DNA of 64,000 nt from Calothrix sp. NIES-3974 (GTDB taxonomy: Bacteria; Cyanobacteriota; Cyanobacteriia; Cyanobacteriales; Nostocaceae): NCBI RefSeq assembly GCF_002368395.1, contig NZ_AP018254.1, positions 1,798,001 to 1,862,000 of the forward strand, read 5' to 3'. Made by a program: the position numbers and the translations under genes. Under the pieces are notes generated by a model. The model was not told the DNA's origin, ran no database searches, and was given only the letters and a program-made list of their open reading frames with translations. Shown in pieces: positions 48,230-56,927 of the stretch. Position 1 is the stretch's first letter. Each line of letters begins with the position of its first letter.

Positions 48230-49072
48230 TCAAGGGTTAAAAATATTTCCTCCACTCCCGATTCCCTGCTCCCCACTCCCTTCACTTTGCAAACGAGGGG
48301 AACGAGCAACAACAATATTTTCCAAACGACCAATGCCTTCAATTTCCACCCGCACCTTATCACCCAGTTGTAAAGCTCCCACACCCATTGGTGTCCCGGT
48401 TAACACCACATCCCCCGGACACAGGGTCATAACTTGGCTGATATAGGCAACCAAAAATTCCGGAGAAAACACCATCTGGTTAATACAAGCCGATTGCACT
48501 GGTTTGGTATCATCATTTAAAAACGTCTGTAAACGCGCACCAGGATGCAATTCCCGCACCACCCACGGACCGAGAGGACAAAAGGTATCAAAACCCTTCG
48601 CACGCGTCCACTGTCCATCCTGACGCTGTAAATCCCTTGCGGTGACATCATTAGCAATGGTATAACCCCAGATTTTGGTTTGGGCTTCCTCCGGTGTACA
48701 TTCTACTGCGCGATCGCCAATAATTAAAGCTAGCTCACCTTCGTAATCGACCCGTTGTGATTGGGGAGGATATTTGATTTCCTGCTCAGAAGCAATCACC
48801 GTCGTCGGTGGCTTCAAAAATAGTAACGGTTCTTTGGGTACTTCCCCCCCCATTTCAGCCGCATGGTCACTATAATTCTTCCCCACAGCCACAATTTTAG
48901 AAGGAGAACAGGGAGCAAGAATTCGATAGGATTCGGGTTTTAAAATCAAATCCGTCGGTTCCCCATGCAACCAGGGTGGTGCATCTAACACTTGGACATC
49001 CAGCGATAGCTGTAACAATCCATAGAAAATTTGTCCTTCTGAGTTTTGAATCCGCACATAACGCTGTGCCAT
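48230..49072 (-). CDS. fumarylacetoacetate hydrolase family protein
   Basis: Member of the FAH superfamily of metal-dependent hydrolases/decarboxylases acting on beta-diketo acids. The 280-residue chain has the N-terminal small domain and the catalytic domain with IVAVGKNYSDHAAEMG, the metal-binding DYEGELALIIG, IWGYTIANDVTARDLQR, GFDTFCPLGPWVV and GDVVLTGTPMGVGALQLGDKV. The exact substrate (acylpyruvate, oxaloacetate and others) cannot be told from sequence. The C-terminal ~15 residues (SEGSGEQGIGSGGNIF) are encoded by AGGGAGTGGGGAGCAGGG-type heptamer repeats, suggesting the natural end was extended into repeat DNA. Divergent from rpsF. Confidence 0.92.
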   Translation of the reverse strand: MAQRYVRIQNSEGQIFYGLLQLSLDVQVLDAPPWLHGEPTDLILKPESYRILAPCSPSKIVAVGKNYSDHAAEMGGEVPKEPLLFLKPPTTVIASEQEIKYPPQSQRVDYEGELALIIGDRAVECTPEEAQTKIWGYTIANDVTARDLQRQDGQWTRAKGFDTFCPLGPWVVRELHPGARLQTFLNDDTKPVQSACINQMVFSPEFLVAYISQVMTLCPGDVVLTGTPMGVGALQLGDKVRVEIEGIGRLENIVVARSPRLQSEGSGEQGIGSGGNIFNP

Positions 49073-49335
49073 AGCTTCTCGACCACCAAAAAACCTTTAA
49101 CAGATTAGTTTAATATGAGTTTGACCCAGAGTAACTAGTACAAAGTTGGGAAGAAGTAATATTGGGATACAGGATAGCTTTAAAATTAATCTCTTTCAGA
49201 GAAAATCCTTCCCTACTCCCTGATTTACAAGCAAGAGAAACAAAAAACTGATATGATAGTAACTCCTTGTTGCGTGGAAGTTGAATCAATAGCGAGCAAC
49301 TCAACGCAGCCAATATAGTCCGAAAGGAGAAAAAA

Positions 49336-49674
49336 ATGCAAACAGTCTATGAAACCATGTATATCCTGCGTCCAGACTTAAACGACGAACAGGTCGATCA
49401 GGTTGCAGGTAAATTTGAAGGCTTGATGCGCGAACAAGGTGCAGAGAATCTGGAAATTCAAAACCGTGGAAAGCGACGTTTAGCTTATGAGATTGGTAAG
49501 CACCGTGATGGTATTTATATCCAAATGAACTACACCAATGGTGCAAAAGCGATCGCAGTTATGGAACGGGCTATGCGCTTAAGCGAAGATGTAATCCGCT
49601 TCCTCACCATTAAACAACAAGTGAAACTGGAAAAAACTGAAGAAACAGTCGCAGCAACTCCAGTATCAGCTTAG
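49336..49674 (+). CDS. rpsF: 30S ribosomal protein S6
   Basis: Small-subunit ribosomal protein binding 16S rRNA with S18. The 112 residues include [36 protein letters not shown] and [17 protein letters not shown], the typical S6 fold. AGGAG lies 6-7 nt before the ATG. In cyanobacteria rpsF is often not in an rpsF-ssb-rpsR operon; here the next gene is a coiled-coil protein about 175 bp downstream. Confidence 0.96.
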   Translation: MQTVYETMYILRPDLNDEQVDQVAGKFEGLMREQGAENLEIQNRGKRRLAYEIGKHRDGIYIQMNYTNGAKAIAVMERAMRLSEDVIRFLTIKQQVKLEKTEETVAATPVSA

Positions 49675-49751
49675 TTTACCAGAAAAAAGTCTAAATTACT
49701 GAAAATGTAATTAGAGCTTTTCCCGCAATTGGCGGAACGAATGCTACATTA

Positions 49752-49786
49752 ACAAGCAGGTACTTGCTTTCAGCAAGTACTTGTCA
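49752..49786 (+). terminator. stem-loop downstream of rpsF
   Basis: GGTACTTGC, loop TTTCA, GCAAGTACT: a strong stem about 80 nt after the rpsF stop. No U-tract follows, so it may be a processing or attenuating hairpin rather than a full terminator. Confidence 0.45.
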
Positions 49787-49850
49787 AAACCAGTATGACC
49801 GTAGTTATACATGTAAAGTAGCAACAAATCAATGGGAGCATTAAGCCACT

Positions 49851-50411
49851 GTGAGCCAAACTGACAACTCCACAATCCAAGCTCTCTCAACGGAGGTGTC
49901 GAAGTTGCGTCAAGAATTGCAACTTCGCGATCAGCTTGTTCAACAACTCTCCCAAGAGTTGTTCCGGTTGGTGAAAGGAAATACCAACTTTATGCCCCAA
50001 CCGGAGTTTTCCGAACGTCACCAAAGCCAAATACAGGCTTTGCGTGACCAACTTCAAGCCGTTGAGCAACAGGTGACATTCTACCAGGAACAGATTACAA
50101 CTCGTGATGCAGAAATTTATCAACTGCGTCAAACTGTCCAGGAACTTAGCGATCGCAGTCGGATGCTTGAACAAGTTGTCCAAGAGCTACCACAAATTTA
50201 TCGCCAAAAATTTGAAGAGCGGATGGCTCCAGTTCGAGAAAAGATGATCGCCCTCCAACGCGAAAATCGTCAACTCCAAGCCGAACTGCAAAGCGTTAGT
50301 TACCGTCTAGCCTTGAAAACCAGAACTGCTAACCATAGCGGTATTGACCTACCTAATTTTCCTCGTTTGGGTTCTCCTCCCAACAATATGCCAGCAGTTC
50401 CGAATGCGTAA
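49851..50411 (+). CDS. coiled-coil protein with C-terminal LPNF motif
   Basis: A 186-residue protein that is nearly all heptad-rich coiled coil (about residues 10-155: LRQELQLRDQLVQQLSQEL..., QIQALRDQLQAVEQQV, ...QRENRQLQAELQS). A short tail carrying SGIDLPNFPRLGSPP follows. The IDLPNF motif resembles VELPNF at the end of the coiled-coil protein encoded at 10789-12525. The start is GTG at 49851. No domain name is recognised. Its position after rpsF is probably incidental, as a hairpin separates them. A cytosolic scaffold is a reasonable guess. Confidence 0.75.
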   Translation: MSQTDNSTIQALSTEVSKLRQELQLRDQLVQQLSQELFRLVKGNTNFMPQPEFSERHQSQIQALRDQLQAVEQQVTFYQEQITTRDAEIYQLRQTVQELSDRSRMLEQVVQELPQIYRQKFEERMAPVREKMIALQRENRQLQAELQSVSYRLALKTRTANHSGIDLPNFPRLGSPPNNMPAVPNA

Positions 50412-50428
50412 ATTATATTTTGAACCCA

Positions 50429-50640
50429 CCGTCAACTAAGCCTACGGCTTTAGTTGGGGATTCTTTCGCGCGTAATAACGTTGCCAAACAAGTTGGCGTT
50501 CTCAACGTGCTGTGGGAACTTTTACTTACGTACACTGTAGCAAAAAAGACTGCTGAAGTGCCTCTAGGAAATTTCTCTCGTTTTGCCGTACTAAAATCAT
50601 AATAGCATAATCTTGCTACGCCATATACTGCGACACGCTA
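50429..50640. mobile_element. possible IS200/IS605-type element remnant
   Basis: CAACTAAGCC-TAC-GGCTTTAGTTG at about 50433-50456 is a hairpin with one bulge, of the kind found at ends of IS200/IS605-like and derived palindrome-associated elements. It is followed by about 180 bp of non-coding sequence (including GTTGCCAAACAAGTTGGCGTT) up to the Rpn array. No transposase or tnpB frame is present. A weak call; a frame at 50420-50602 is not considered a gene. Confidence 0.3.
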
Positions 50641-50714
50641 ACCCTACCAAAACAAGTTACAGGTAGGGACTGCGCTCAATATTTTTGTTCAAAAAGGGTA
50701 TTTACCGAATCCTA

Positions 50715-50842
50715 TACCCCAAGAAGTGCGATCGCAAGTTGAATCTCTCTCCCTGGAACAGTTGGAAAATCTGGGGGAAGCATTGCTTGATTTTAGCAGC
50801 ATGGCTGATTTCGATGCTTGGTTAGCGACACTCAAAGCTTAA
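50715..50842 (+). pseudogene. 3' stump of a Rpn/DUF2887 gene (array copy 0)
   Basis: From TACCCCAAGAAGTGCG to the TAA at 50840-50842 the sequence is nearly identical to the 3' ends of the two complete genes that follow, and the 36-bp spacer after it is shared too. The 5' ~715 bp are missing; upstream sequence is unrelated. Its ending WLATLKA and its GCATTGCTTGATTT match the second full copy better than the first, which suggests gene conversion or unequal crossing-over within the array. Confidence 0.9.
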
Positions 50843-50878
50843 AATCAAGAAGGTGCAATCTTCCCATACAATCCTGAA

Positions 50879-51721
50879 ATGCGTCGAGACTCAATCTTTT
50901 ATCAACTATTCCAGCAATCCCCCAGTTTACTGTTTGAACTACTGACAAATCCCCCAGACAACGCAGACAAATATCGCTTTGATTCCGTAGCAGTTAAAGA
51001 ACCAAAATTTGAAATTGATGGCGTATTTTTACCTCCGGAAACTGAAAATCCCGGAGTTGTTTATTTCTGTGAGGTACAGTTTCAAAAGGATGAAAGACTC
51101 TATGAAAGAGTATTTGCCGAATCCTGGTTATATTTCTACCGCAATCGGGAGAGATTTAGTAATCTGCACATAGTCATCATCTATCCATCCCGCAGTTTGG
51201 AGCAAAGTGATATTCTTCCCTACCAAAGTCAACTCAACAGTCCCCAAGTCACTCGCATTTATCTAGACGAGTTAGGTGATATTCGCTCTTTACCCCTGTG
51301 GGTAGCATTGATGGTGTTAACCACCATCGAGGATGAACAAGCAACAGAAGAAGCAAGGTATTTACTGACCAGGACCCAGCAGGAAGCACCAGCACCCGAA
51401 AATCGCGCCATAATAGAATTACTGACAACCATCATGGTGTACAAGTTTGAAAATAAAAGTCAACGGGAGGTAGAACAGATGTTGGGAATTACCCTCAAGG
51501 AAACACGGGTATATCGGGAGATTAAGGAAGAAGGACGTTCACAAGGGGAAAAATCCCTGGTTTTGCGTCAATTAACCAAAAAGCTGGGAGAATTACCCCA
51601 AGAAGTGCGATCGCAAGTTGAATCTCTCTCCCTGGAACAATTGGAAAATCTGGGGGAAGCGTTGCTTGATTTTAGCAGCATGGCTGATTTCGATGCTTGG
51701 TTAGCTGCACTCAAAGCTTAA
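50879..51721 (+). CDS. Rpn-family nuclease / DUF2887, array copy 1
   Basis: A recombination-promoting nuclease family protein, often annotated as putative transposase, with a PD-(D/E)XK-type core: FDSVAVKEPKFEID (Asp47), then VVYFCEVQFQKD with the E65-x-Q67 pair. A central helical part (ILPYQSQLNSPQVTRIYLDELG) follows. The C-terminal DUF has LLTTIMVYKFENKSQREVEQMLGI and a variable linker, REIKEEGRSQGEKSLVLRQL, and the chain ends WLAALKA. 280 residues. A near-identical copy follows at 51758 with the same 36-bp spacer. Rpn proteins are horizontally mobile DNA nucleases; one such family promotes recombination and phage resistance in E. coli. Confidence 0.9.
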   Translation: MRRDSIFYQLFQQSPSLLFELLTNPPDNADKYRFDSVAVKEPKFEIDGVFLPPETENPGVVYFCEVQFQKDERLYERVFAESWLYFYRNRERFSNLHIVIIYPSRSLEQSDILPYQSQLNSPQVTRIYLDELGDIRSLPLWVALMVLTTIEDEQATEEARYLLTRTQQEAPAPENRAIIELLTTIMVYKFENKSQREVEQMLGITLKETRVYREIKEEGRSQGEKSLVLRQLTKKLGELPQEVRSQVESLSLEQLENLGEALLDFSSMADFDAWLAALKA

Positions 51722-51757
51722 AATCAAGAAGGTGCAATCTTCCCATACAATCCTGAA

Positions 51758-52612
51758 ATGCGTCGAGACTCAATCTTTTATCAACTATTCCAGCAATCCC
51801 CCAGTTTACTGTTTGAACTATTGACAAATCCCCCAGACAACGCAGACAAATATCGCTTTGATTCCGTAGCAGTTAAAGAACCAAAATTTGAAATTGATGG
51901 CGTATTTTTACCTCCGGAAACTGAAAATCCCGGAGTTGTTTATTTCTGTGAGGTACAGTTTCAAAAGGATGAAAGACTCTATGAAAGAGTATTTGCCGAA
52001 TCCTGGTTATATTTCTACCGCAATCGAGAGAGATTTAGTAATCTGCACATAGTCATCATCTATCCATCCCGCAGTTTGGAGCAAAGTGATATTCTTCCCT
52101 ACCAAAGTCAACTCAACAGTCCCCAAGTCACTCGCATTTATCTAGACGAGTTAGGTGATATTCGCTCTTTACCCCTGTGGGTAGCATTGATGGTGTTAAC
52201 CACCATTGCAGAAGATGAACAAGCAACAGAAGAAGCAAGGTATTTACTGACCAGGACTCAACAGGAAGCACCTGCACCCGAAAATCGCGCCATAATAGAG
52301 TTACTGACAACCATCATGGTGTACAAGTTTGAAAATAAAAGTCAACGGGAGGTAGAACAGATGTTGGGAATTACCCTCAAGGAAACACGGGTATATCGGG
52401 AGATTAAGCAAGAAGGGATACAGGAAGGAGAACAACGGGAAAAATCCCTGATTTTGCGTCTATTAACCAAAAAGCTGGGAGAATTACCCCAAGAAGTGCG
52501 ATCGCAAGTTGAATCTCTCTCCCTGGAACAATTGGAAAATCTGGGGGAAGCATTGCTTGATTTTAGCAGCATGGCTGATTTCGATGCTTGGTTAGCGACA
52601 CTCAAAGCTTAA
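51758..52612 (+). CDS. Rpn-family nuclease / DUF2887, array copy 2
   Basis: Almost identical to copy 1 over its whole length, including Asp47 and E65-x-Q67. Differences are few: an extra Ala in TTIAEDEQ and a four-residue-longer linker REIKQEGIQEGEQREKSLILRLL, plus scattered silent changes. 284 residues. The indels fall in the central loop and the Gln/Glu/Gly linker, the regions where Rpn paralogues usually vary. The near-identity implies a recent tandem duplication of an 879-bp unit. The copy ends with the shared AATCAAGAAGGTGCAATC segment, then diverges into a decayed MITE family C copy. Confidence 0.9.
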   Translation: MRRDSIFYQLFQQSPSLLFELLTNPPDNADKYRFDSVAVKEPKFEIDGVFLPPETENPGVVYFCEVQFQKDERLYERVFAESWLYFYRNRERFSNLHIVIIYPSRSLEQSDILPYQSQLNSPQVTRIYLDELGDIRSLPLWVALMVLTTIAEDEQATEEARYLLTRTQQEAPAPENRAIIELLTTIMVYKFENKSQREVEQMLGITLKETRVYREIKQEGIQEGEQREKSLILRLLTKKLGELPQEVRSQVESLSLEQLENLGEALLDFSSMADFDAWLATLKA

Positions 52613-52650
52613 AATCAAGAAGGTGCAATCTTCCCATATAACTTATAAGA

Positions 52651-52787
52651 GTTTTAGTATTTCTCAGCAAGTCCTGTTTGGAAAGTACTTTTTGCGACTA
52701 AAATCCCCTCTAATTCTTGTGCCCTCTAATTCTTGTGATATATAGAGACGCGATATATCCCGTCTTTACTATTTTTCAGCAAGACCT
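52651..52787. mobile_element. MITE family C, internally deleted copy
   Basis: TTTCTCAGCAAGTCCT, then TTTGGAAAGTACTTTTTGCGACTAAAA, a doubled CCCTCTAATTCTTGTG, GAGACGCGATATATCCCGTCT and TATTTTTCAGCAAGACCT. Blocks match the copies at 15769 and 62478, in the right half of the family only. Confidence 0.65.
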
Positions 52788-52840
52788 ATGTAAAGTTGTA
52801 CAAAGCTTAGTAAATACCCTGACGATTTATGCTGAAAACA

Positions 52841-52873
52841 AAAGACGCTCCCTCAGAACGTCTTTATCTTTTA
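52841..52873. terminator. bidirectional terminator between Rpn array and hli
   Basis: AAAGACG (52841-52847) pairs with CGTCTTT (52859-52865) around CTCCCTCAGAA. T-rich runs follow on both strands (TATCTTTT on plus, TGTTTTC on minus). Convergent neighbours make a two-way terminator likely. Confidence 0.65.
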
Positions 52874-52980
52874 GATAGATTTATGAGAAAAACATCATTC
52901 TAGCGCCAAATGTCAGGAAATATTCAACGCTTTCACAAACAATGACAACTACTCAAATATCTATTCCAATTCTATTTTAT

Positions 52981-53196
52981 TTATAAGCTCTGAAGGAAGC
53001 CGATAACACCATGACCAGTAAATACTTCTAAGGCAATCAAAGAAATAAATCCAATCATTGCTAAACGACCATTCAATAGTTCCGCGTAGGGTGTGAATCC
53101 TGTGCGTCCACCTTGCTCATCTACGTATACTTGTGGTTCAAGAGCAAAGTTGTTGAGTTTACCAGTTTCGTCTACAATCGCACCTTTGTAAGTCAT
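52981..53196 (-). CDS. high-light-inducible (Hli/Scp) protein
   Basis: A one-helix chlorophyll a/b-binding-like protein that protects photosystem assembly and stores or quenches chlorophyll under stress, in the thylakoid. The 71 residues have a polar N-terminus ([16 protein letters not shown]) and the conserved Chl-binding helix [23 protein letters not shown]. Two HLR1-like boxes for the response regulator RpaB lie 35-73 bp upstream. Adjacent to thyX but divergent from it. Confidence 0.96.
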   Translation of the reverse strand: MTYKGAIVDETGKLNNFALEPQVYVDEQGGRTGFTPYAELLNGRLAMIGFISLIALEVFTGHGVIGFLQSL

Positions 53197-53230
53197 CTGA
53201 AAATGTTCCTAGAATAATTGCTGTGTTTTG

Positions 53231-53269
53231 TATGTTAACAATTGTAAACCATAAATTAACTTTTGTAAA
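53231..53269 (-). promoter_or_regulatory. tandem HLR1-like (RpaB) boxes upstream of hli
   Basis: On the minus strand, TTTACAAT-TG-TTAACATA (53231-53248) matches the HLR1 consensus of two YTTACAWW octamers separated by 2 nt with one mismatch. A second, TTTACAAA-AG-TTAATTTA (53252-53269), has a perfect first octamer and a weak second. Both lie within 75 bp of the hli start. RpaB binding to HLR1 at hli genes is established in cyanobacteria. Confidence 0.75.
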
Positions 53270-53370
53270 CGAGATTAAGGAATTATTTAGAATTGGATGG
53301 GGCAAAAGGGGGGTATGATGTAGTCCTGAAAGGAATCACAACTGTTGCTGAGTTTTGGTTTTGGTTGCTC

Positions 53371-54093
53371 ATGGAAAGATTTCGCGTCGAGGTTCTTGCT
53401 CAAACAGCAAATCCGCAGCAGGTGATTTACGCTGCGATGCATCAGGATTACACAGATGGGTTTGTGTATGATGAGCGCGATCGCTTTCCTAGTGAGGAAA
53501 AATGTGGTGAGATTATAGTAAATCGCTTACTAGCTGGAAATAGAGGGCATTTTGGATGCTTAGAACACCCGCAAATAGTCTTTAACTGTGGTTACTTTCC
53601 CCATAGTGTCATGCAACAAGCTCGTACCCATCGTGTCGGTGTATCATTCGATGTCCAGTCCTACCGTTATACGGGGATGCAGGTAATCGATGTAGCTGAT
53701 GGAAAGAAAGATGTGGAGGATGTTTTTTACCTGCGGCCCGTAGGTGATTACACAGATAGACAAGGTAAAAAATATCATTATTCTGCCCAACAAAGACAAG
53801 CAGACCTGGAATGGTGTGTAGAAGCTGCAAAAAGGTATAAAGCTGACTTTAAAGCGGGGATGTCGGAAGAACATGCACGGGGAAAAGTTCCCTTTGACTA
53901 TCGTCAGCATTTTGTTGTTAGTTTTAATTTGCGATCGCTGCTTCACTTCCTCGATTTACGTTACAAGAAAGATGCACAGCTAGAAATTCAGAAACTGTGC
54001 GAGTTGATGTTTCCCCATTTAGAAGCATGGACACCCGCGATCGCCCAATGGTACAAAGAAAATCGTCTGGGTAAGGCTAGGTTATCTCCTTGA
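53371..54093 (+). CDS. thyX: flavin-dependent thymidylate synthase
   Basis: Makes dTMP from dUMP using FAD and methylene-tetrahydrofolate. The 240-residue protein shows FGCLEHPQIVFNCGYFPHSVMQQARTHRVGVSFDVQSYRYTG, containing the ThyX motif RTHRVGVSFDVQSYRY with key Arg/Ser, and a C-terminal NLRSLLHFLDLRYKKDAQLEIQ region. The ATG at 53371 is chosen; the upstream in-frame TTG (53293) lacks a supporting site and would add 26 residues with no family counterpart. It is divergent from hli over about 175 bp. Confidence 0.95.
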   Translation: MERFRVEVLAQTANPQQVIYAAMHQDYTDGFVYDERDRFPSEEKCGEIIVNRLLAGNRGHFGCLEHPQIVFNCGYFPHSVMQQARTHRVGVSFDVQSYRYTGMQVIDVADGKKDVEDVFYLRPVGDYTDRQGKKYHYSAQQRQADLEWCVEAAKRYKADFKAGMSEEHARGKVPFDYRQHFVVSFNLRSLLHFLDLRYKKDAQLEIQKLCELMFPHLEAWTPAIAQWYKENRLGKARLSP

Positions 54094-54168
54094 GAGGAGA
54101 CAGGAGACCGAATATAAAACACTCCCGACGTTGGTAGTACAAATAAACGGTTTGGTTATCTCTTCCTC

Positions 54169-54831
54169 CTACTGATTAATTTCTAGCAATCCGTCGGGGG
54201 GGGTGATTTCCATTCTTTTCGCGGAAATATCAACTACAGGGACAATTGCTTCCACAAAGGGAATTAATATATTCGGTTGCTGGTGATTATGATTCTCTGT
54301 ATCATCTGCCCATCTTTCTACTTCCAGTAAATCATTCCCCGCAGGAATCACATTCACAACCACACCCACCAATTGATTATTTTCCTGGATGTAGACCTGA
54401 CAACCAACTAAATCCGCAATATGGTATTCTCCTTCCTCCAGTTGCGGACGGTCATCTTCTCGCACCAAAATTCGACATCCCCGCAACTCTTCCGCAGCAT
54501 TACGATTTGTCACACCAGCTAACTTGATTAAATATAAATTCTTTCCTTCTAAATAACTACCAGCAATTAGTTTTACGGATGTCGGTTCGGTTGCGTCAAT
54601 TGGTAATAACCACCGCGTACCCGCAACTTCAAATCTTTCGGGAAAATCCGTACTCGGATATACCCGCATTTCCCCTGATAGTCCATGAGCAGCTACAATC
54701 GTCCCTATTTCTAACCAACCATCGGGTATGGGAGTCATTGCTGGTGTCTTGGTTGTTGAGGGTTGAGGAGGATTAATCTGATTGCTGTCGAGGTTATCTT
54801 GTTTCTGTAAGTTTGGACGTTTTTTGGGCAT
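54169..54831 (-). CDS. rimM: ribosome maturation factor RimM
   Basis: Assists assembly of the 30S subunit head. The N-terminal RimM beta-barrel (about residues 42-120; GTIVAAHGLSGEMRVYPSTD) and the PRC-barrel (about 128-215; EEGEYHIADLVGCQVY, NDLLEVE, ILIPFVEAIVPVVDI) are both complete. A Pro/Gln/Asn-rich extension of about 35 residues precedes the domain; the ATG at 54831 is the longest, and MTPIPDGWLEIG 31 codons in is an alternative start. 220 residues. Convergent with thyX. Confidence 0.93.
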   Translation of the reverse strand: MPKKRPNLQKQDNLDSNQINPPQPSTTKTPAMTPIPDGWLEIGTIVAAHGLSGEMRVYPSTDFPERFEVAGTRWLLPIDATEPTSVKLIAGSYLEGKNLYLIKLAGVTNRNAAEELRGCRILVREDDRPQLEEGEYHIADLVGCQVYIQENNQLVGVVVNVIPAGNDLLEVERWADDTENHNHQQPNILIPFVEAIVPVVDISAKRMEITPPDGLLEINQ

Positions 54832-55571
<740 letters not shown>

Positions 55572-55619
55572 ACCCAACAAACGTTAAATATCCATCACAT
55601 AAGTTAGTAACATCATTAT

Positions 55620-55653
55620 AGTTGTGCTAGTAGTATTTCATGCTAGTACAACT
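55620..55653 (+). terminator. stem-loop after ferredoxin gene
   Basis: AGTTGTGCTAG pairs with CTAGTACAACT (11 bp with one G-U) around a 12-nt loop, about 50 nt past the stop. No clear U-tract. A plausible ferredoxin mRNA 3' end. Confidence 0.45.
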
Positions 55654-55928
55654 GACCTTTGATGAGCTACTAATTATGATTGGGTATTTTGTCAAAATTG
55701 CCTAATTTAGAGTGAAACATAAATATTAATCTCGCACAAAATATTTTTTGACGAAAGATTAACGATTTGTGCAAATATACTAAGAGCAGCGCAAGTATGT
55801 AATTATTATTGCTTGTTGCTGCTTATTTTGCATTTTCTTTTCTTGACTTGTTGACAACTTCGATGTGTCATTGGGTTCTATGCACGAAACGTCTCCGATT
55901 CACATTTTCAGTATGAGCAGCAAACTAT
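55654..55928. other. AT-rich region upstream of the MarR gene
   Basis: No repeats of the recognised families and no gene seen. It likely contains the promoter of the MarR-family regulator. Confidence 0.4.
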
Positions 55929-56402
55929 ATGATTTCGACATCAGAAGATTTATCGGCAATGGCAACGTGGGATAGTGTACGTGCGCCAAAAAGTCTAGCC
56001 TATCGCATTAAGCTATTAGCCCAATTAGCAACACGTCGGTTAACGGAACGACTGGATGCTTTTGGTTTGACACCCTTTCACTGGTTAGTTTTGTGTTGTT
56101 TGTGGGAGGAGGATGGATTACCCACATCTAGCATTGGGGAGCGTTTACAACAGGTGGGTGGAACCTTGACGGGTGTGATCGATCGGATGGAGGAACGAGG
56201 ATTGGTACAACGTGAACGCGATACCCGCGATCGCCGTGTTTGGCGAATTTGGCTCACTGACGCAGGAAAGGACTTAGAAAGCGTATTACCTCCTGTCGCT
56301 GCTCAAGTCCGGGATGACATGATGCAGGGAATTCCTCCAGAACAGCGCGAGCTTTTTTCCCAAATTCTGGATCAGGCGATCGCTAACCTATCCCTATCCT
56401 AG
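55929..56402 (+). CDS. MarR-family transcriptional regulator
   Basis: Winged-helix dimeric regulator that usually binds a palindrome and releases on ligand or oxidation. 157 residues: dimerisation helices flank the HTH PTSSIGERLQQVGGTLTGVIDRMEERGLVQRERDTRDRRVWRIWLTDAGK, where the beta-wing carries DTRDRR. No cysteine is placed as in oxidation sensors of the OhrR type. It stands alone, so the target cannot be read off the context. Confidence 0.92.
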   Translation: MISTSEDLSAMATWDSVRAPKSLAYRIKLLAQLATRRLTERLDAFGLTPFHWLVLCCLWEEDGLPTSSIGERLQQVGGTLTGVIDRMEERGLVQRERDTRDRRVWRIWLTDAGKDLESVLPPVAAQVRDDMMQGIPPEQRELFSQILDQAIANLSLS

Positions 56403-56927
56403 TTCCTACCCCTTGATGGTCTTTGCCATCAAATTTTGAACTCGGCTTTTCTCAGCACCAAAACTAATTCAATAGAGAATCCCCCCAGAGGACGAAATTT
56501 ACGACATCCGGAGGGCTTCAAATGTTGCAGCAAAAAGTGAATTAGTAATAAGTTAACAGGGTCTAGGTTAAACTGCAAATAACTATAGATTAAGATTTGG
56601 TTAAGCCAGCACAGAGCTACAGCATTGCTATGCTGCTCATAGGGCTGAAACTATCCGGTTACTAGCTGTTTAGCTGATGGAGTAGCCTAAAAATAAATTT
56701 TGGAAGTATATATAGTTTTTTATACCCTCCAGGGAGAATATATCTTACAAAAGAAAATATTGGGGAGAGGGTAAAGACCCCACAGGGGTAGCAGGGTTTG
56801 CCAGAGACCAGCAGGTAATCAATCGAAAATCCAAAATCGAAAATCCTTTGAGTTTTGTTAAGATGAATCTCGATGCGTGTCGGTTGATTGGACGACTCGC
56901 GTTGTTTACAAGTTGGGAGAAATTGTA
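56403..56927. other. intergenic region, weak hairpins only
   Basis: A short GATGG-TCTTTG-CCATC stem at about 56414-56429 lies just after the MarR gene. GCTACAGCATTGCTATGCTGC at about 56613 is another possible stem. Nothing resembles tRNA or a known cyanobacterial ncRNA to me. The upstream extension of the ABC-F frame (from 56877) is not coding in my view. Confidence 0.4.

Larger units (their letters stand above)
50715..52640 (+). repeat. tandem array of 879-bp Rpn units
   Basis: The period is 879 bp (ATG 50879 to ATG 51758). Each unit ends with the spacer AATCAAGAAGGTGCAATC... of 36 bp; the spacer after copy 2 is incomplete. The array holds one 3' stump and two complete genes. Confidence 0.92.

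Noticed and set aside
50420-50602. 60-codon frame before the Rpn array
   Set aside because: Runs through a hairpin typical of mobile-element ends; no similarity to the Rpn genes and no ribosome-binding site.
53293-53370. Upstream extension of thyX
   Set aside because: Would need a TTG start and adds 26 residues without ThyX counterpart; the ATG at 53371 fits the family N-terminus.
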